Shown: piece by piece, positions 46,494 to 56,789 of the stretch
Position numbering within the stretch: the first letter of the stretch is position 1
Layout of the letters: every line of letters begins with the position of its first letter
Assembly (NCBI RefSeq): GCF_017353415.1
Contig: NZ_JAFMPX010000010.1
Location: 33,346 to 97,345, forward strand
Origin: Arthrobacter sp. E3
GTDB lineage: Bacteria > Actinomycetota > Actinomycetes > Actinomycetales > Micrococcaceae
Direction: 5' to 3'
DNA: 64,000 nucleotides
Position numbers and translations under genes: made by a program
Notes under the pieces: generated by a model
Told to the model about the DNA's origin: nothing
Database searches by the model: none
Seen by the model: the letters and a program-made list of their open reading frames with translations, nothing else

Positions 46494-47225
46494 TCAGCCC
46501 ACCAGCCCGCTGGCGCCGAGCAGACGACCGATGGCAAACGTGGCAGCCAGGGCCAATGCCCCGCCCACTACCACCCGGGCTGCCGCCCGGTTGCGCGAAC
46601 CGCCACCGATGATGGCGCCGATCCAACCCGTGATGCCCAAAGCCAGCAACACCGACACAAACGTGACGGGCACCCGGAGGTGTTCCGGGGGAAGCAGGAT
46701 CGCCAGCAGCGGCAGCAGCGCCCCCAGCGTGAAAGCGACGGCGGAGGCGAAGGCTGCGTGCCATGGGCTGACCACGTGGTCCTCTTCAAGGTCGAGTTCT
46801 GCTGCCAGATGGGCGCCGAGGGCGTCACTTTGCGTCAGTTCGTCGGCGACCAGCGACGCAGTGGACGGGGATAGTCCTTTGTTTTCATAGCTTCGTGCCA
46901 ACTCGACCAAATTCTTTTCGGGGTGTGCCTTGAGGTCAGCCCGCTTTTGTTCGATCGTGGCTCTTTGGCTGTCGCTCTGGCTACTGACCGAAACGTATTC
47001 ACCCAGGGCCATGGAAATGGCTCCGCCGATCAGAGCCGCCATGCTGGCTGTCAGGATGGGTCCGCTGCTGGTCGTGGCGCCGGCTACGCCGACGGCTACT
47101 GCGGCGACGGATACGATTCCGTCATTGGCGCCCAACACCCCTGCCCTCAACCAGTTCAAACGTTGGGCAGTTTCCCCTGTTGTTGAGAGTGCCCGCGGTG
47201 GTGTCAACTCTTCTGCTCGCTTCAT
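46494..47225 (-). CDS. VIT1/CCC1-family metal transporter
   Basis: This 243-residue membrane protein has five helices. LRAGVLGANDGIVSVAAVAVGVAGA at about residues 26-50 and the cytoplasmic acidic loop (AISMALGEYVSVSSQ, then EELTQSDALG AHLAAELDLEED) match the VIT family, which moves Fe2+ or Mn2+. A final pair of helices closes the fold. It is a single-gene unit with no visible regulator. Confidence 0.92.
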   Translation of the reverse strand: MKRAEELTPPRALSTTGETAQRLNWLRAGVLGANDGIVSVAAVAVGVAGATTSSGPILTASMAALIGGAISMALGEYVSVSSQSDSQRATIEQKRADLKAHPEKNLVELARSYENKGLSPSTASLVADELTQSDALGAHLAAELDLEEDHVVSPWHAAFASAVAFTLGALLPLLAILLPPEHLRVPVTFVSVLLALGITGWIGAIIGGGSRNRAAARVVVGGALALAATFAIGRLLGASGLVG

Positions 47226-47300
47226 GTTTCCAGCAAAGCACTACCGATTTCTTGCCGCCAGCAAGGAAAGGATGTCCTCGCTGAGGTTTGGCTATCCTCG

Positions 47301-48425
47301 CTAGTTGGTGATTCCGGCCAATGCGCCGACTGTGCCGCCCCAGAACTTTTGAGTCTGTGCGGAGTCGAGCAGCCAGCTAACGGAGATTTCCCGCAGCGTG
47401 CCGTTGTCCGCCAAAGCTGTGGCGTCCTGGCCGCGCGGTGCACTGAGAGCTGCAAGATCGGCGTAAATGGTCGCCAACTCGCCTTCCAACCCCGCCAAGG
47501 CAATTTCTGGATGGTCGGTGAACGCTGAATTCAGGACGAACCCTGCCACCGGGGTGACCGGCGGCAGGCACCGAAGCTTGAGTTCGGCATTGAGCACCAC
47601 CAATTTGTCCTGATGACGTGCCAGCAGGTCTGCAGACTTGCTAAACCGTGGCTCGACCATGCGGGTCGTGGACACCTGATAGGCGTAGCTTGCCTTTTGC
47701 TCACCCAATGCAGCAGCATGCAATGCTGCATTGACTGTCGCTCCCGGCTGGGGCTTCACTGTACCCGGCTGGGGCTTCACTGTAGAGGAACAGTCCGGAC
47801 CCGCAGGTGTTGGGAAATCAACTTTGGCTGGTAGGAATTTGGAGGTTGGCAGGACAACCCCCGCTGCGGCCGCAAGATCCTGTGCCTGGAAAAGTTGGCT
47901 GGTGCCTACTGCGGCAAAGACCCTGCCCATGGCGTGATCGGCTGTTAGGGAATGGGTAAGCAACGTCTGCGCACTTGCACTGAGTGCCTGCTGCATTTCT
48001 GCCACTGTCGATGGAGGGTTGGGTGAGGTTGTGGCAGGAGCCGTGGCTTCTGCGGTGCTCGGCGGCAAGCCGTCACCCAGCGCTGCGGACTGCGCCGAAA
48101 GGTCCTTGGCCGTCTGCTGCAGCAGTTGCTGAGTCTTGGCGGGCACTGCGGAACTGCTCAGTGCTTCGGCGTAGGTGGCCAATGTGTTGGTGGTTTTCCA
48201 TGCCTCCTGCCGGTGCAGCTCGGTCTGTGGCGGACTGGCGGCCTCCTCTTCATGATCTGAAATCACAGTTCCGAGGCCAACCACAAGTGCAGAAATAACC
48301 AAGAGGAAAAATAGGCCCCGTAGGAACGCGACAGGGCCTTTGCGTGGGCGCCGGGCGGCTTCGCCCCCGGGGTTGGCTCCTGACGGGGCGTTCTCCGGAA
48401 CGGGCTGGGATGGTGGATTGCTCAC
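47301..48425 (-). CDS. DUF4439 ferritin-like membrane-anchored protein
   Basis: This 374-residue protein has one membrane helix at about residues 32-55, then a Ser/Ala/Thr-rich extracytoplasmic region and a DUF4439 ferritin-like domain at about 235-374 (ALHAAALGEQKASYAYQVSTTRM, LSVSWLLDSAQTQKFWGG). A 7-residue unit, TVKPQPG, is present twice just before the domain. Function is unknown; a stress role is only a guess from the ferritin-like fold. It is divergent from rimP. Confidence 0.75.
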   Translation of the reverse strand: MSNPPSQPVPENAPSGANPGGEAARRPRKGPVAFLRGLFFLLVISALVVGLGTVISDHEEEAASPPQTELHRQEAWKTTNTLATYAEALSSSAVPAKTQQLLQQTAKDLSAQSAALGDGLPPSTAEATAPATTSPNPPSTVAEMQQALSASAQTLLTHSLTADHAMGRVFAAVGTSQLFQAQDLAAAAGVVLPTSKFLPAKVDFPTPAGPDCSSTVKPQPGTVKPQPGATVNAALHAAALGEQKASYAYQVSTTRMVEPRFSKSADLLARHQDKLVVLNAELKLRCLPPVTPVAGFVLNSAFTDHPEIALAGLEGELATIYADLAALSAPRGQDATALADNGTLREISVSWLLDSAQTQKFWGGTVGALAGITN

Positions 48426-48515
48426 AACAGCTGATCATCTCATGGGTGAACCCCGCCGCCTGCACCCACAAAGCATTGTGCAGGTGCTGGATGCGTCCAT
48501 ACTCACACTGGATCG

Positions 48516-48546
48516 TTGCGCAGCGGGCGGGGAAACTCGGTAGTCT
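48516..48546 (+). promoter_or_regulatory. Possible promoter of the rimP-nusA operon
   Basis: TTGCGC at 48516-48521 and TAGTCT at 48541-48546 are separated by 19 bp and lie 40 bp before the rimP start. A TATATA at 48546-48551 is an alternative -10. Spacing is longer than ideal, so this is tentative. Confidence 0.35.
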
Positions 48547-48585
48547 ATATACCTACAACATCATCAATAGGGAGGCGTGCGTTTT

Positions 48586-49215
48586 ATGACGAAGCCAGAC
48601 AGGCCCAAAACGGCCGCACGCTCAGGGAACAAGCCCTCAGCAATGGATTCCGCTGCTGAAGCGCTCAGACTTCACACACTCCTTGCCCCCACCGTGGCAG
48701 CCGCAGACTTGTACTTGGAAGAAGTCAAGGTCCACTTTGCCGGATCCCACCGCACAGTCTCCGTGATTGTCGATCTGCCCGAAGATGCAGTTGGCGGGGT
48801 CGGCCTCGATGCAATTTCAGCCATTTCCCGTGAGCTCTCGGACGTAATGGACACAGACCCGAACGACGACGGAAACGCGTACGACCTGGAAATCTCGTCC
48901 CCTGGCGCCACCCGAACCATGACCGAACCCCGCCACTGGCGCAGGGCCCTGGGACGCATGGCCAAGGTCAGTGCCTCGGATCGGGAGAACTTTGTGGGCC
49001 GTATTCTGGCCGTGGATGACGACGGCGTGCTTTTCAAGCCTGAACTGCCCGTCAAAAAGGGTATGAAACCCAAACAGGGAGAACCTGAAAAGGTTCTGTT
49101 TACGGCCATTCGCCGAGGTGTTGTTGAACTTGAGTTTGCTCGCCTCGACGAGGCGGAGCTTGATTTGGAATTTGAAGCGGCCAGCGGCAACGCGGTTGAT
49201 GGAGAGGGAAGCTGA
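48586..49215 (+). CDS. rimP: Ribosome maturation factor
   Basis: This 209-residue factor helps assemble the 30S subunit. Two domains are visible: an N-terminal alpha/beta domain ([48 protein letters not shown]) ending [12 protein letters not shown], and a C-terminal SH3-like domain ([14 protein letters not shown]). GGGAGG at 48570-48575 is 10 nt from the ATG at 48586, while an in-frame GTG at 48577 is too close. nusA follows after 2 bp, the standard order. Confidence 0.95.
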   Translation: MTKPDRPKTAARSGNKPSAMDSAAEALRLHTLLAPTVAAADLYLEEVKVHFAGSHRTVSVIVDLPEDAVGGVGLDAISAISRELSDVMDTDPNDDGNAYDLEISSPGATRTMTEPRHWRRALGRMAKVSASDRENFVGRILAVDDDGVLFKPELPVKKGMKPKQGEPEKVLFTAIRRGVVELEFARLDEAELDLEFEAASGNAVDGEGS

Positions 49216-49217
49216 CC

Positions 49218-50189
49218 ATGGACATAGATATGAGCGCATTGCGGGAGCTGGAGCGTCAACGGGAAATCCCGTTGGACATGCTGATTCCCACGATTGAGCA
49301 GGCCTTGTTGATGGCCTACTACAAGTCCTCCGGCGCCCATGAGAGCGCACGGGCCGAGCTTGATCGCAAGAGTGGCCACGTCACCATCTGGGCCGCTGAA
49401 CTGGACGACGATGGCGCAGCAATCGGGGAATTCGATGACACACCCAAGGGCTTTGGGCGTATTGCTGCCAGCACGGCCCGCCAGATCATTCTGCAGCGTT
49501 TGCGGGATGTGGAGGACGACGCCGTCTTGGGCGAGTTCCGCGGCAAGGAAGGCGAACTGGTCTCCGGCCAGATCCAGCAGGGAAACAACCCCAACATGAT
49601 CCAGATCAACTTGGGTGCTGTGGAGGGCGTGCTTCCTCCGAATGAGCAGGTGCCGGGGGAGGACTACCGTCACGGCAGCCGTATCCGCACGTTCGTGGTA
49701 GATGTTCATCGCTGCTTGAAGGGCCCTTCCATCACGCTGTCGCGGTCGCACCCGGGTTTGGTGCGCAAGCTCTTCGAAATGGAAGTTCCGGAGATTGCTG
49801 ACAAAACGGTTGAAATTGTTGCGCTGGCCCGTGAAGCAGGGCACCGCAGCAAGATCGCCGTCCAGGCCAACAAGGCTGGCGTCAACGCCAAGGGCTCCTG
49901 CATCGGAGAAATGGGTTCGCGAGTCCGTGCCGTCATGACCGAGCTCAACGACGAAAAGATCGACATTGTTGACTTCAACGAAGATCCAGCGATTTTCATC
50001 GCCAATTCGCTCTCACCCTCGAAGGTGATTTCAGTCACCATAGTTGATGAGGCCGCGCGTTCAGCCCGGGTGGTTGTCCCTGATTATCAGCTGTCTTTGG
50101 CTATCGGCAAGGAAGGCCAGAACGCACGATTGGCCGCCAAGCTCACCGGCTGGCGCATTGACATCGTTTCCGACGCCGCCGCAGTTTAG
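49218..50189 (+). CDS. nusA: Transcription termination/antitermination factor NusA
   Basis: This 323-residue factor binds RNA polymerase and nascent RNA. It has an N-terminal polymerase-binding region (about 1-100), an S1 domain ([28 protein letters not shown]), and two KH domains (VDPKG-type [18 protein letters not shown] and [23 protein letters not shown]). It has no C-terminal acidic repeats, as is usual in Actinobacteria. It is coupled to rimP and followed by ylxR. Confidence 0.95.
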   Translation: MDIDMSALRELERQREIPLDMLIPTIEQALLMAYYKSSGAHESARAELDRKSGHVTIWAAELDDDGAAIGEFDDTPKGFGRIAASTARQIILQRLRDVEDDAVLGEFRGKEGELVSGQIQQGNNPNMIQINLGAVEGVLPPNEQVPGEDYRHGSRIRTFVVDVHRCLKGPSITLSRSHPGLVRKLFEMEVPEIADKTVEIVALAREAGHRSKIAVQANKAGVNAKGSCIGEMGSRVRAVMTELNDEKIDIVDFNEDPAIFIANSLSPSKVISVTIVDEAARSARVVVPDYQLSLAIGKEGQNARLAAKLTGWRIDIVSDAAAV

Positions 50190-50273
50190 GTCTGTGGTTG
50201 AGGGCGCGTTAGAATAAGACCAACCGGGCCTAAAGCTGCCCTGACACCCCAAATACCCGAAGGTACAGCAGAG

Positions 50274-50624
50274 TTGGTTGAGAAAGTAGCGGCAGCGTCA
50301 AGCGAAGTCGCCAAAACCAGCGAAGCAGTGCGGACTTGTATTGGTTGCAGGAAAGCGGAAGCACGGTTGCAACTTGTACGGCTCGTGAGGTCCATCAACA
50401 GCTCCGGTGAAACGGAGGCGCTGGTGGACGTTCTGCGCCGTATGCCTGGCAGGGGTGCTTGGCTGCATCCCAGGCTGGAATGTTGGAAGCAGGCGATCAA
50501 ACGCCGCGCCATTGGCAGGGCCCTTCCGGGGGTCACCAATGTGAGCGATGTTGAAGCGTTTGCACAAAATGGTCTGCCACTTCAGGCTGGCCATGAACTT
50601 ACGAACCTAGTTGTCCCTTTGTGA
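50274..50624 (+). CDS. ylxR: YlxR (RnpM) family protein
   Basis: This 116-residue basic protein has the YlxR signature [19 protein letters not shown] at about residues 20-38 and [18 protein letters not shown] at about 60-77. The family modulates RNase P in Bacillus and lies between nusA and infB in many genomes. The TTG at 50274 is the likely start, with GAAGG 12 nt upstream; no in-frame ATG lies near. Confidence 0.9.
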   Translation: MVEKVAAASSEVAKTSEAVRTCIGCRKAEARLQLVRLVRSINSSGETEALVDVLRRMPGRGAWLHPRLECWKQAIKRRAIGRALPGVTNVSDVEAFAQNGLPLQAGHELTNLVVPL

Positions 50625-50785
50625 AAGCGGGTCAGAAAACCGATGGAAACCCGATGAGTACCCAGCGATGAGTGCCCAAAAATGAGCAATTTCATGTGCT
50701 CTCACGCCGCCTATTCCGACATGGAATGGCGCAGTAAGAATTAAACGGTTCGTACCTGTCCGGTGCGGGCCGAGACAGGAGAAAT

Positions 50786-53725
50786 GTGGCCAAGGCCCGC
50801 GTACACGAGCTTGCAAAAGAGCTCGGCATCACCTCAAAAGAAGCAGTGAGCAAACTGCAGGAACTAGGCGAATTCGTTCGTTCAGCATCCTCCACCATTG
50901 AGGCACCCGTCGTGAAGAAGCTTCGCGACGCTTTCCCCGCACCTGCAAAGCCTGCAGAGTCCGGCCCTGCTGCCTCGGCAGCGCCCCAGACAGCCGCCCC
51001 GAAGGCCGCAGCTACACCGAGATCAGCCACCCCGGCTGTGCCCGGTTCTGCTGTTCCCGGCCCCAAGGCTGCCGCTCCGGCACCTGCTGCGCCAGCACCG
51101 GCCGCAGCTGCTGTGCCTGCGCCAGCACCGGCCGCAGCTGCTCCGGCATCCGCTGCTCCCACACCTGCCGCTCCGGCACCTGCTGCTCCGGCACCTGCTG
51201 CTCCGGCACCTGCTGCCAAGGCAGCAACCCCGGGTGCCAAGGCTGCAACCCCGGGTGCCAAGGCTGCAACCCCGGGCGCTCCGCGCCCCGGCAACAATCC
51301 GTTCGCTCCGTCTCAGGGCATGCCGCGTTCCGGCAGCCGCCAAGAGCGCGGCGACAACCGTGCACCTCGTCCTGCAGGCGCAGGCGCAGGGGCCCCGCGC
51401 CCTGGGAACAACCCCTTTGCAACATCGCAGGGTATGCCCCGCCCGGGTTCCCCGCGCAGTGCTGAATCCGGAGCCGGTGGACCCCGTCCGGGTGCTCCCC
51501 GTCCCGCCGGTGCCGCTGGTGCTGGTGGACCCCGGCCGGGTGCTCCTCGTCCGGCAGGCGCCGCTGGCGCCGGTGGCCCCCGTCCCGGCGCACCGCGCCC
51601 CGGTGGTCCCCGTCCCACTCCCGGCATGATGCCCAACCGCACCGAGCGCCCCGCTGCTCCCGGTCGCGGCAATGACCGTCCCGGCGCGCCGGGTCGCGGT
51701 CGTCCGGGTGCACCGGGCGCCACGCCCGGTGCACCGGGAGGCGCACCTGCCGGTGGTGGCTTTGGCAAGGGCGGCCGCGGACGCGGCGGCACCCAGGGCG
51801 CCTTCGGGAAGGGCGGCGCAGGCCGTGGCAAGCAGCGCAAGTCCAAGCGCGCAAAGCGCCAGGAACTGGAACAGATGAGCGCACCGTCATTGGGCGGCGT
51901 CTCTGTTCCCCGTGGTGACGGCAACACCGTCATCCGCCTGCGCCGTGGGGCCTCCATCACGGACTTTGCCGACAAGATCGAGGCAAACCCGGCGGCACTG
52001 GTGACAGTGCTCTTCCACTTGGGCGAAATGGCCACAGCCACGCAGTCCTTGGACGAAGACACGTTCGCACTGTTGGGCACGGAGCTCGGCTACAAGGTCC
52101 TGGTGGTTTCCCCTGAAGACGAAGAGCGTGAACTGCTCAGCAGCTTCGACATCGACTTCGAAGCCGAGCTTGAAGCTGAAGGCGACGAAGATCTCGAGAT
52201 CCGTCCTCCCGTTGTCACAGTCATGGGTCACGTTGACCACGGTAAGACCCGCCTGCTGGATGCCATCCGCAAGTCGGATGTTGTTGCCGACGAACACGGC
52301 GGCATCACCCAGCACATCGGTGCCTACCAGATTGTGCACGAGCATGAGGGTACCGAACGCAGCATCACGTTCATTGACACTCCCGGTCACGAGGCGTTTA
52401 CCGCCATGCGTGCCCGTGGTGCCAAGGTCACCGACATTGCAATCCTGGTGGTTGCTGCCGATGACGGCGTCATGCCGCAGACCGTTGAAGCCCTCAACCA
52501 CGCCCAGGCAGCCAATGTGCCGATCGTGGTTGCAGTGAACAAGATTGACAAAGACACGGCGAACCCGGAGAAGATCCGTGGCCAGCTGACCGAATACGGT
52601 CTGGTTCCCGAAGAATACGGTGGAGACACCATGTTCGTGGACGTATCTGCTCGCAACAACATCAACATCGAGGAACTCCTTGAAGCTGTGCTGTTGACTG
52701 CTGATGCTGCACTGGACATGCGCGCCAACCCGAACAAGGATGCCCGCGGTATTGCCATTGAAGCGAACTTGGACAAGGGCCGCGGTTCCGTGGCAACTGT
52801 GCTGGTTCAGTCAGGTACCTTGCACGTCGGTGACATCATTGTTGCCGGCACCGCACACGGCCGTGTTCGTGCCATGTTCGACGAGAACGGTGACGTCATC
52901 TCCGAAGCCGGGCCTTCACGTCCGGTCCAGGTACTGGGTCTGTCCAACGTTCCCCGTGCAGGCGACACATTCTTTGTCACCGGCGACGAGCGCACGGCAC
53001 GCCAGATCGCTGAAAAGCGTGAAGCTGCGGACCGCAACGCGGCCCTGGCCAAGCGTCGCAAGCGCATCAGCCTGGAAGACTTCGACCAGGCCGTTGCCGA
53101 CGGCAAGGTTGACACGCTTAACCTCATCCTCAAGGGTGACGTTTCAGGTGCCGTTGAGGCCTTGGAAGACTCGTTGCTCAAGATCGACGTTGGCGAAGGT
53201 GTGCAGCTACGCGTCATCCACCGCGGTGTGGGTGCCATTACGCAGAACGACGTCAACCTGGCCACGGTGGACAACGCCATCATCATCGGCTTCAACGTCA
53301 AGCCGGCCGAGCGCGTTGCCGACCTTGCCGATCGTGAAGGCGTTGACATGCGCTTCTACTCGGTCATCTATGGTGCCATTGATGACATTGAGCTGGCCTT
53401 GAAGGGCATGCTCAAGCCTGAGTACGAGGAAGTTCAGCTGGGTACCGCGGAGATCCGCGAAGTATTCCGCTCCTCCAAGCATGGCAACATTGCCGGCTCG
53501 ATTGTCCGCTCCGGCATCATCCGACGCAACACGAAGGCACGTGTGCTTCGTGGCGGGAAGGTCATCGGCGACAACCTCACCGTTGACTCGCTCAAGCGCT
53601 TCAAGGATGACGCAACCGAAGTCCGCACGGACTTCGAGTGTGGTATCGGCTTGGGGTCGTTCAACGACTTGCAGACCGAGGACATCATCGAGACGTTCGA
53701 AATGCGCGAGAAGCCCCGCGCATAG
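50786..53725 (+). CDS. infB: Translation initiation factor IF-2
   Basis: This 979-residue GTPase delivers initiator tRNA to the ribosome. The N-terminal IF2-N helix ([30 protein letters not shown]) is followed by about 320 residues of Ala/Pro-rich then Gly/Pro/Arg-rich sequence. The G domain starts near residue 475: [16 protein letters not shown] near 530 and NKID near 585. Domains II-IV complete the protein. The GTG at 50786 follows AGGAGA. Low-complexity repeats at 51380-51620 (GAPRPAG units) make this region prone to length change. Confidence 0.97.
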   Translation: MAKARVHELAKELGITSKEAVSKLQELGEFVRSASSTIEAPVVKKLRDAFPAPAKPAESGPAASAAPQTAAPKAAATPRSATPAVPGSAVPGPKAAAPAPAAPAPAAAAVPAPAPAAAAPASAAPTPAAPAPAAPAPAAPAPAAKAATPGAKAATPGAKAATPGAPRPGNNPFAPSQGMPRSGSRQERGDNRAPRPAGAGAGAPRPGNNPFATSQGMPRPGSPRSAESGAGGPRPGAPRPAGAAGAGGPRPGAPRPAGAAGAGGPRPGAPRPGGPRPTPGMMPNRTERPAAPGRGNDRPGAPGRGRPGAPGATPGAPGGAPAGGGFGKGGRGRGGTQGAFGKGGAGRGKQRKSKRAKRQELEQMSAPSLGGVSVPRGDGNTVIRLRRGASITDFADKIEANPAALVTVLFHLGEMATATQSLDEDTFALLGTELGYKVLVVSPEDEERELLSSFDIDFEAELEAEGDEDLEIRPPVVTVMGHVDHGKTRLLDAIRKSDVVADEHGGITQHIGAYQIVHEHEGTERSITFIDTPGHEAFTAMRARGAKVTDIAILVVAADDGVMPQTVEALNHAQAANVPIVVAVNKIDKDTANPEKIRGQLTEYGLVPEEYGGDTMFVDVSARNNINIEELLEAVLLTADAALDMRANPNKDARGIAIEANLDKGRGSVATVLVQSGTLHVGDIIVAGTAHGRVRAMFDENGDVISEAGPSRPVQVLGLSNVPRAGDTFFVTGDERTARQIAEKREAADRNAALAKRRKRISLEDFDQAVADGKVDTLNLILKGDVSGAVEALEDSLLKIDVGEGVQLRVIHRGVGAITQNDVNLATVDNAIIIGFNVKPAERVADLADREGVDMRFYSVIYGAIDDIELALKGMLKPEYEEVQLGTAEIREVFRSSKHGNIAGSIVRSGIIRRNTKARVLRGGKVIGDNLTVDSLKRFKDDATEVRTDFECGIGLGSFNDLQTEDIIETFEMREKPRA

Positions 53726-53737
53726 TCCCCAAGTGCT

Positions 53738-53771
53738 CCCAGAGTGAGGTCGCAAGCGACCCCACTCTGGG
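53738..53771 (+). terminator. GC-rich hairpin between infB and rbfA
   Basis: CCCAGAGTG and CACTCTGGG (53738-53746 and 53763-53771) enclose a second stem GGTCGC-AA-GCGACC, giving a stable 34-base hairpin 12 bp after the infB stop. It lacks a T-tract, so it may pause or protect mRNA rather than end it fully. Confidence 0.6.
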
Positions 53772-53895
53772 GCCCTCGCACGTGTGGGCCCAACACTAGC
53801 TACGGCTGGGCGTCCGCATGGATGCCCAGCCGGTTTTGCATTCCCTAGGATGGTTTCAGGACCATCCCCGCCTTTCCACTTTTAAGGAGTTCATC

Positions 53896-54333
53896 ATGGC
53901 TGATTCAGCCCGCGCCTCTAAACTTGCCCAGCGCATCAAGGTTGTGGTGGCGCAGGGCCTTCGCTCCAGGGTCAAGGATCCTCGCGTTGAAGGCATCACC
54001 GTCACCGATGCCCGTGTCACCAATGACTTGCAGCACGCCACCATCTACTACACGGTCTTTGGCGACGAAACGGCCACCAGCGAAGCCAAGATCGGTTTGG
54101 AACGCGCCAAGGGTGTGCTCCGTGCCGAAGTGGGCAAGAACATCACTGTGCGCCTGACGCCGACGCTGGAATTCGTTGCCGACGTCATCCCCGAGAACGC
54201 CTCAAACCTGGAGGCTCTCCTGCGGGTCGCCAAGGAACGCGACGCCAAGCTGGCCGAGCTGTCCGCGAACGCAGAATTTGCCGGCGAGGCCGACCCCTAC
54301 AAATCGGATGACGACGAGCCCACAGACGCATAG
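53896..54333 (+). CDS. rbfA: 30S ribosome-binding factor
   Basis: This 145-residue KH-like factor matures the 30S subunit and supports cold growth. It starts MADSARASKLAQRIKVVVAQGLRSRVKDPR and contains VTDARVTNDLQHATIYYTVFG and LRLTP-type RLTPTLEFVADVIPENASNLEALL. AAGGAG at 53884-53889 sets the ATG at 53896; the frame is open further upstream. The acidic tail (SDDDEPTDA) is typical of actinobacterial RbfA. Confidence 0.95.
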   Translation: MADSARASKLAQRIKVVVAQGLRSRVKDPRVEGITVTDARVTNDLQHATIYYTVFGDETATSEAKIGLERAKGVLRAEVGKNITVRLTPTLEFVADVIPENASNLEALLRVAKERDAKLAELSANAEFAGEADPYKSDDDEPTDA

Positions 54334-54373
54334 GCTTTCCCTGCTGCCCCCGGCACGCAGTTTTTCCACATAC

Positions 54374-54420
54374 GACGGCGGACCCGTCACCTTCACGCTG
54401 AAGGTGACAGGTCCGCCGTC
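54374..54420. terminator. Bidirectional terminator between rbfA and the lipoprotein gene
   Basis: GACGGCGGACC pairs with GGTCCGCCGTC and, after one mismatch, GTCACCTTCA pairs with TGAAGGTGAC around a 3-base loop. The 21-bp imperfect stem lies between two converging genes, 40 bp after rbfA. TTTTT at 54361-54365 on the left suits the leftward transcript. Confidence 0.8.
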
Positions 54421-54483
54421 GTCCTGGCCAAATCCAGGCCGCCGGAGGGGTCTGCCATGAGTAACCCCCCAGATCGAACCGGC

Positions 54484-55260
54484 CTACTTGCCCCAGGTGA
54501 CGGGGTTCTGGCGGTACTTGTTGTCCTTGTAATTTTCGTAGCTGAAGTTGGAGTCGTCGTAGCTTGCGGTAGTCACTGCATCACCGGCCGGGGCCAGGAA
54601 GACGCTGCACATGTCCTTGCTGGAGCCAACCACGTAGCTGAACGTGTCGTCCTCGCCCTCGGTATCGAACGAGCCTGTTTTGCAATCAGCCATGGTGCCG
54701 AACACGATGAGTTTCTGGGCCTCGGTGCCGTCCTTCAAATGACCGGTGATGCGCGGATCGCCGAGTCCGGCCCCCGGCTTTGACAATGATGTGAGTGTGA
54801 CCTCGCTGAACACGTAGTACGGGGTTTGCCCGGCAAACTTGGCGGAGTCCTTAAGTGCGGCCAAATCGGCTTCGCTGCCTGCCACAATCTTTGTGACTTT
54901 TGTCTCGTAGCCGGCTTCCTTGTACTTTTCCGATCCAGCCTTTCCGGTGTTGCTGTGCGTGTAGGCCACCTCGCCAAATTTCAGGCTGGTGCCGGGTTCG
55001 GTCAGTTTCGTTGCACCTGCCGGAACGGCTTCTTTGGGTGCTTGCTTGGTAGCCGGGGCGCTCTTCACGTCCTCGCCGCCACGCTCACTCGATGCGCGGG
55101 TCTGCAGCGGGGCCGTTGACTCCTGCTGCCCAGCGGCGCTTTCTTCGGCGGCAGGCTTGGAGCCTCCGCCAAGGCAGCCGGTCAAGGCCATCGACAAGGC
55201 GATGCCGGTGCCCAGTGCTGCCATCGTGCGTTTGCCGCCAACGTGTGCGAGGTCCTTCAT
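54484..55260 (-). CDS. Putative lipoprotein of unknown function
   Basis: This 258-residue protein has a lipoprotein signal (ALGTGIALSMALTGC, lipid-attached C29) followed by a Gly/Ser/Glu-rich spacer to about residue 75. A folded domain runs at about 80-258 (TSLKFGEVAYTHSNTGKAG, YYVFSEVTLTSLSKPGAGLGDPRI, DTFSYVVGSSKDMCSVFLAP). The pattern of a secreted beta-rich domain resembles DUF4352-type telokin-like proteins, but I cannot place it. It is a single gene divergent from truB. Confidence 0.75.
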   Translation of the reverse strand: MKDLAHVGGKRTMAALGTGIALSMALTGCLGGGSKPAAEESAAGQQESTAPLQTRASSERGGEDVKSAPATKQAPKEAVPAGATKLTEPGTSLKFGEVAYTHSNTGKAGSEKYKEAGYETKVTKIVAGSEADLAALKDSAKFAGQTPYYVFSEVTLTSLSKPGAGLGDPRITGHLKDGTEAQKLIVFGTMADCKTGSFDTEGEDDTFSYVVGSSKDMCSVFLAPAGDAVTTASYDDSNFSYENYKDNKYRQNPVTWGK

Positions 55261-55364
55261 GGTTCTCCGTCTGTTCAGAATCGAGGGGTTGTTTCCAACA
55301 GCGTAACTATCAGCCGTTGCGGCCGCGATGGGGACAACTCACCATCGGGGAGTCTTGGTACGGA

Positions 55365-55370
55365 TATACT
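55365..55370 (+). promoter_or_regulatory. -10 box of a probable leaderless truB mRNA
   Basis: TATACT ends 7 nt before the GTG start of truB at 55378, so transcription would begin at or next to the start codon. There is no ribosome-binding site before the GTG. No clear -35 is seen at the usual distance. Confidence 0.45.
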
Positions 55371-55377
55371 TCAAAGC

Positions 55378-56388
55378 GTGCTTTCTGGACTTGTAATCGT
55401 AGACAAACCGCAGGGATGGACCAGCCACGATGTGGTCGGCCGAATGCGAAGGCTTGCAGGAACCCGAAAAGTGGGTCACGCAGGCACTCTTGACCCCATG
55501 GCGACAGGTGTCCTGGTGGTGGGCATCAACAAAGCCACCCGGCTGCTGACCTACATCGTGGGCACCTCAAAAACCTATGAGGCCACCATTCGCCTGGGCG
55601 CCTCCACCCTCACCGACGACGCCGAAGGTGAGATCACCTCCACCGCACCCACCGCCGGTGTCACGGACCAGGCCATTGAAGCCGGCGTCGCCGTGCTGCG
55701 CGGACCCATCGAGCAAGTGCCCAGCAGCGTCAGCGCCATCAAGGTCAACGGTGAGCGGGCCTATGCCCGCGTGCGCTCCGGCGAAGACGTCAAACTCGCG
55801 GCCCGGCCCGTCACCATCCACTCCTTCGACATCCTCGCCATCCGCCACGGCATCGAGGCGCCGGGCACGGGAGAGCAGCAGGAGCCGGAGGCTGCGAAGG
55901 CCGACTCTGCACTGCTGAAGCACGACGGCGTCACGTACGTGGATGTGGACGTGACCGTGCGCTGTTCCTCAGGTACCTACATCCGGGCCCTGGCCCGCGA
56001 CCTGGGCGCCGGGCTGGGAGTGGGCGGGCACCTGACCGCGCTGCGCCGCAGTAGCGTTGGCCCCTACAATTTGGCACAGGCCCGCACCCTGGAAGAACTG
56101 GCGCAGGACCTGAACGTCCTTGACATTGCCGACGCCGCACGGGCCCTCATGCCGGTTCGTGAACTCACCACTGAAGAAGCCGTGGAGCTCTCCTTTGGCC
56201 GCCGCATTCCGGCCAGCGCGGAAGGCACGCACACCGTGGCAGAACCGGCCGCAGCGTTCGCCCCCGACGGCACGCTCGTGGCCCTGCTCGCCGACGCCGG
56301 CAAGCATGCCAAACCCGTCCTGGTGTTTCCCCCGGACCCCGCACCTGCACCATCTACGCCGGGCGACACCAAGGAGACACTGAAGTGA
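55378..56388 (+). CDS. truB: tRNA pseudouridine-55 synthase
   Basis: This 336-residue enzyme makes pseudouridine at position 55 of tRNAs. It starts MLSGLVIVDKPQGWTSHDVV, and D39 in GHAGTLDPMATGVL is the catalytic aspartate. SGTYIRALARDLG and a C-terminal PUA-type region follow, with a Pro-rich tail. The GTG at 55378 gives this N terminus; the frame is open upstream. Its stop overlaps the next gene start, beginning a chain of coupled genes. Confidence 0.94.
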   Translation: MLSGLVIVDKPQGWTSHDVVGRMRRLAGTRKVGHAGTLDPMATGVLVVGINKATRLLTYIVGTSKTYEATIRLGASTLTDDAEGEITSTAPTAGVTDQAIEAGVAVLRGPIEQVPSSVSAIKVNGERAYARVRSGEDVKLAARPVTIHSFDILAIRHGIEAPGTGEQQEPEAAKADSALLKHDGVTYVDVDVTVRCSSGTYIRALARDLGAGLGVGGHLTALRRSSVGPYNLAQARTLEELAQDLNVLDIADAARALMPVRELTTEEAVELSFGRRIPASAEGTHTVAEPAAAFAPDGTLVALLADAGKHAKPVLVFPPDPAPAPSTPGDTKETLK

Positions 56389-56789
56389 CCCTTGACGCCT
56401 GGTTCATCATCGGCACCATTGTGGGGCTGGGATCAACGATCACCTGCATCGTTGCTGCCGCAATGAAAAAGAAACCTAACGACATCACGTTACTGACGCT
56501 GGCCGCCGTCGAACTCTTCATCGTGGCCTACACCATTGGTTCACTCGTGCGGATACTTAGCGGACAAGACATGGTGGGGGAGCCCTGGGAATTCTGGGGC
56601 TACATGTTCACCGCGGCCATGCTGCCCGTGGCAGGTTTCTACTGGGCCATGATGGAACGCACCCACTGGTCCAACTACGTCATGAGCGCGGTGGGGATCA
56701 CGGTGGTGGTCATGCTGGCTCGCATGGCACAAATTTGGTACGGCACAACCATGGCCGCACAAGCACTGCAACAAGGAATTGGATCATGA
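56385..56789 (+). CDS. Four-helix membrane protein of unknown function
   Basis: This 134-residue protein has four predicted membrane helices (about residues 5-27, 36-58, 67-89 and 95-115). It overlaps truB by 4 bp at the start and the next membrane-protein gene at the end. I do not recognise a family beyond a conserved actinobacterial membrane protein. Coupling to truB says little about its function. Confidence 0.75.
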   Translation: MTLDAWFIIGTIVGLGSTITCIVAAAMKKKPNDITLLTLAAVELFIVAYTIGSLVRILSGQDMVGEPWEFWGYMFTAAMLPVAGFYWAMMERTHWSNYVMSAVGITVVVMLARMAQIWYGTTMAAQALQQGIGS

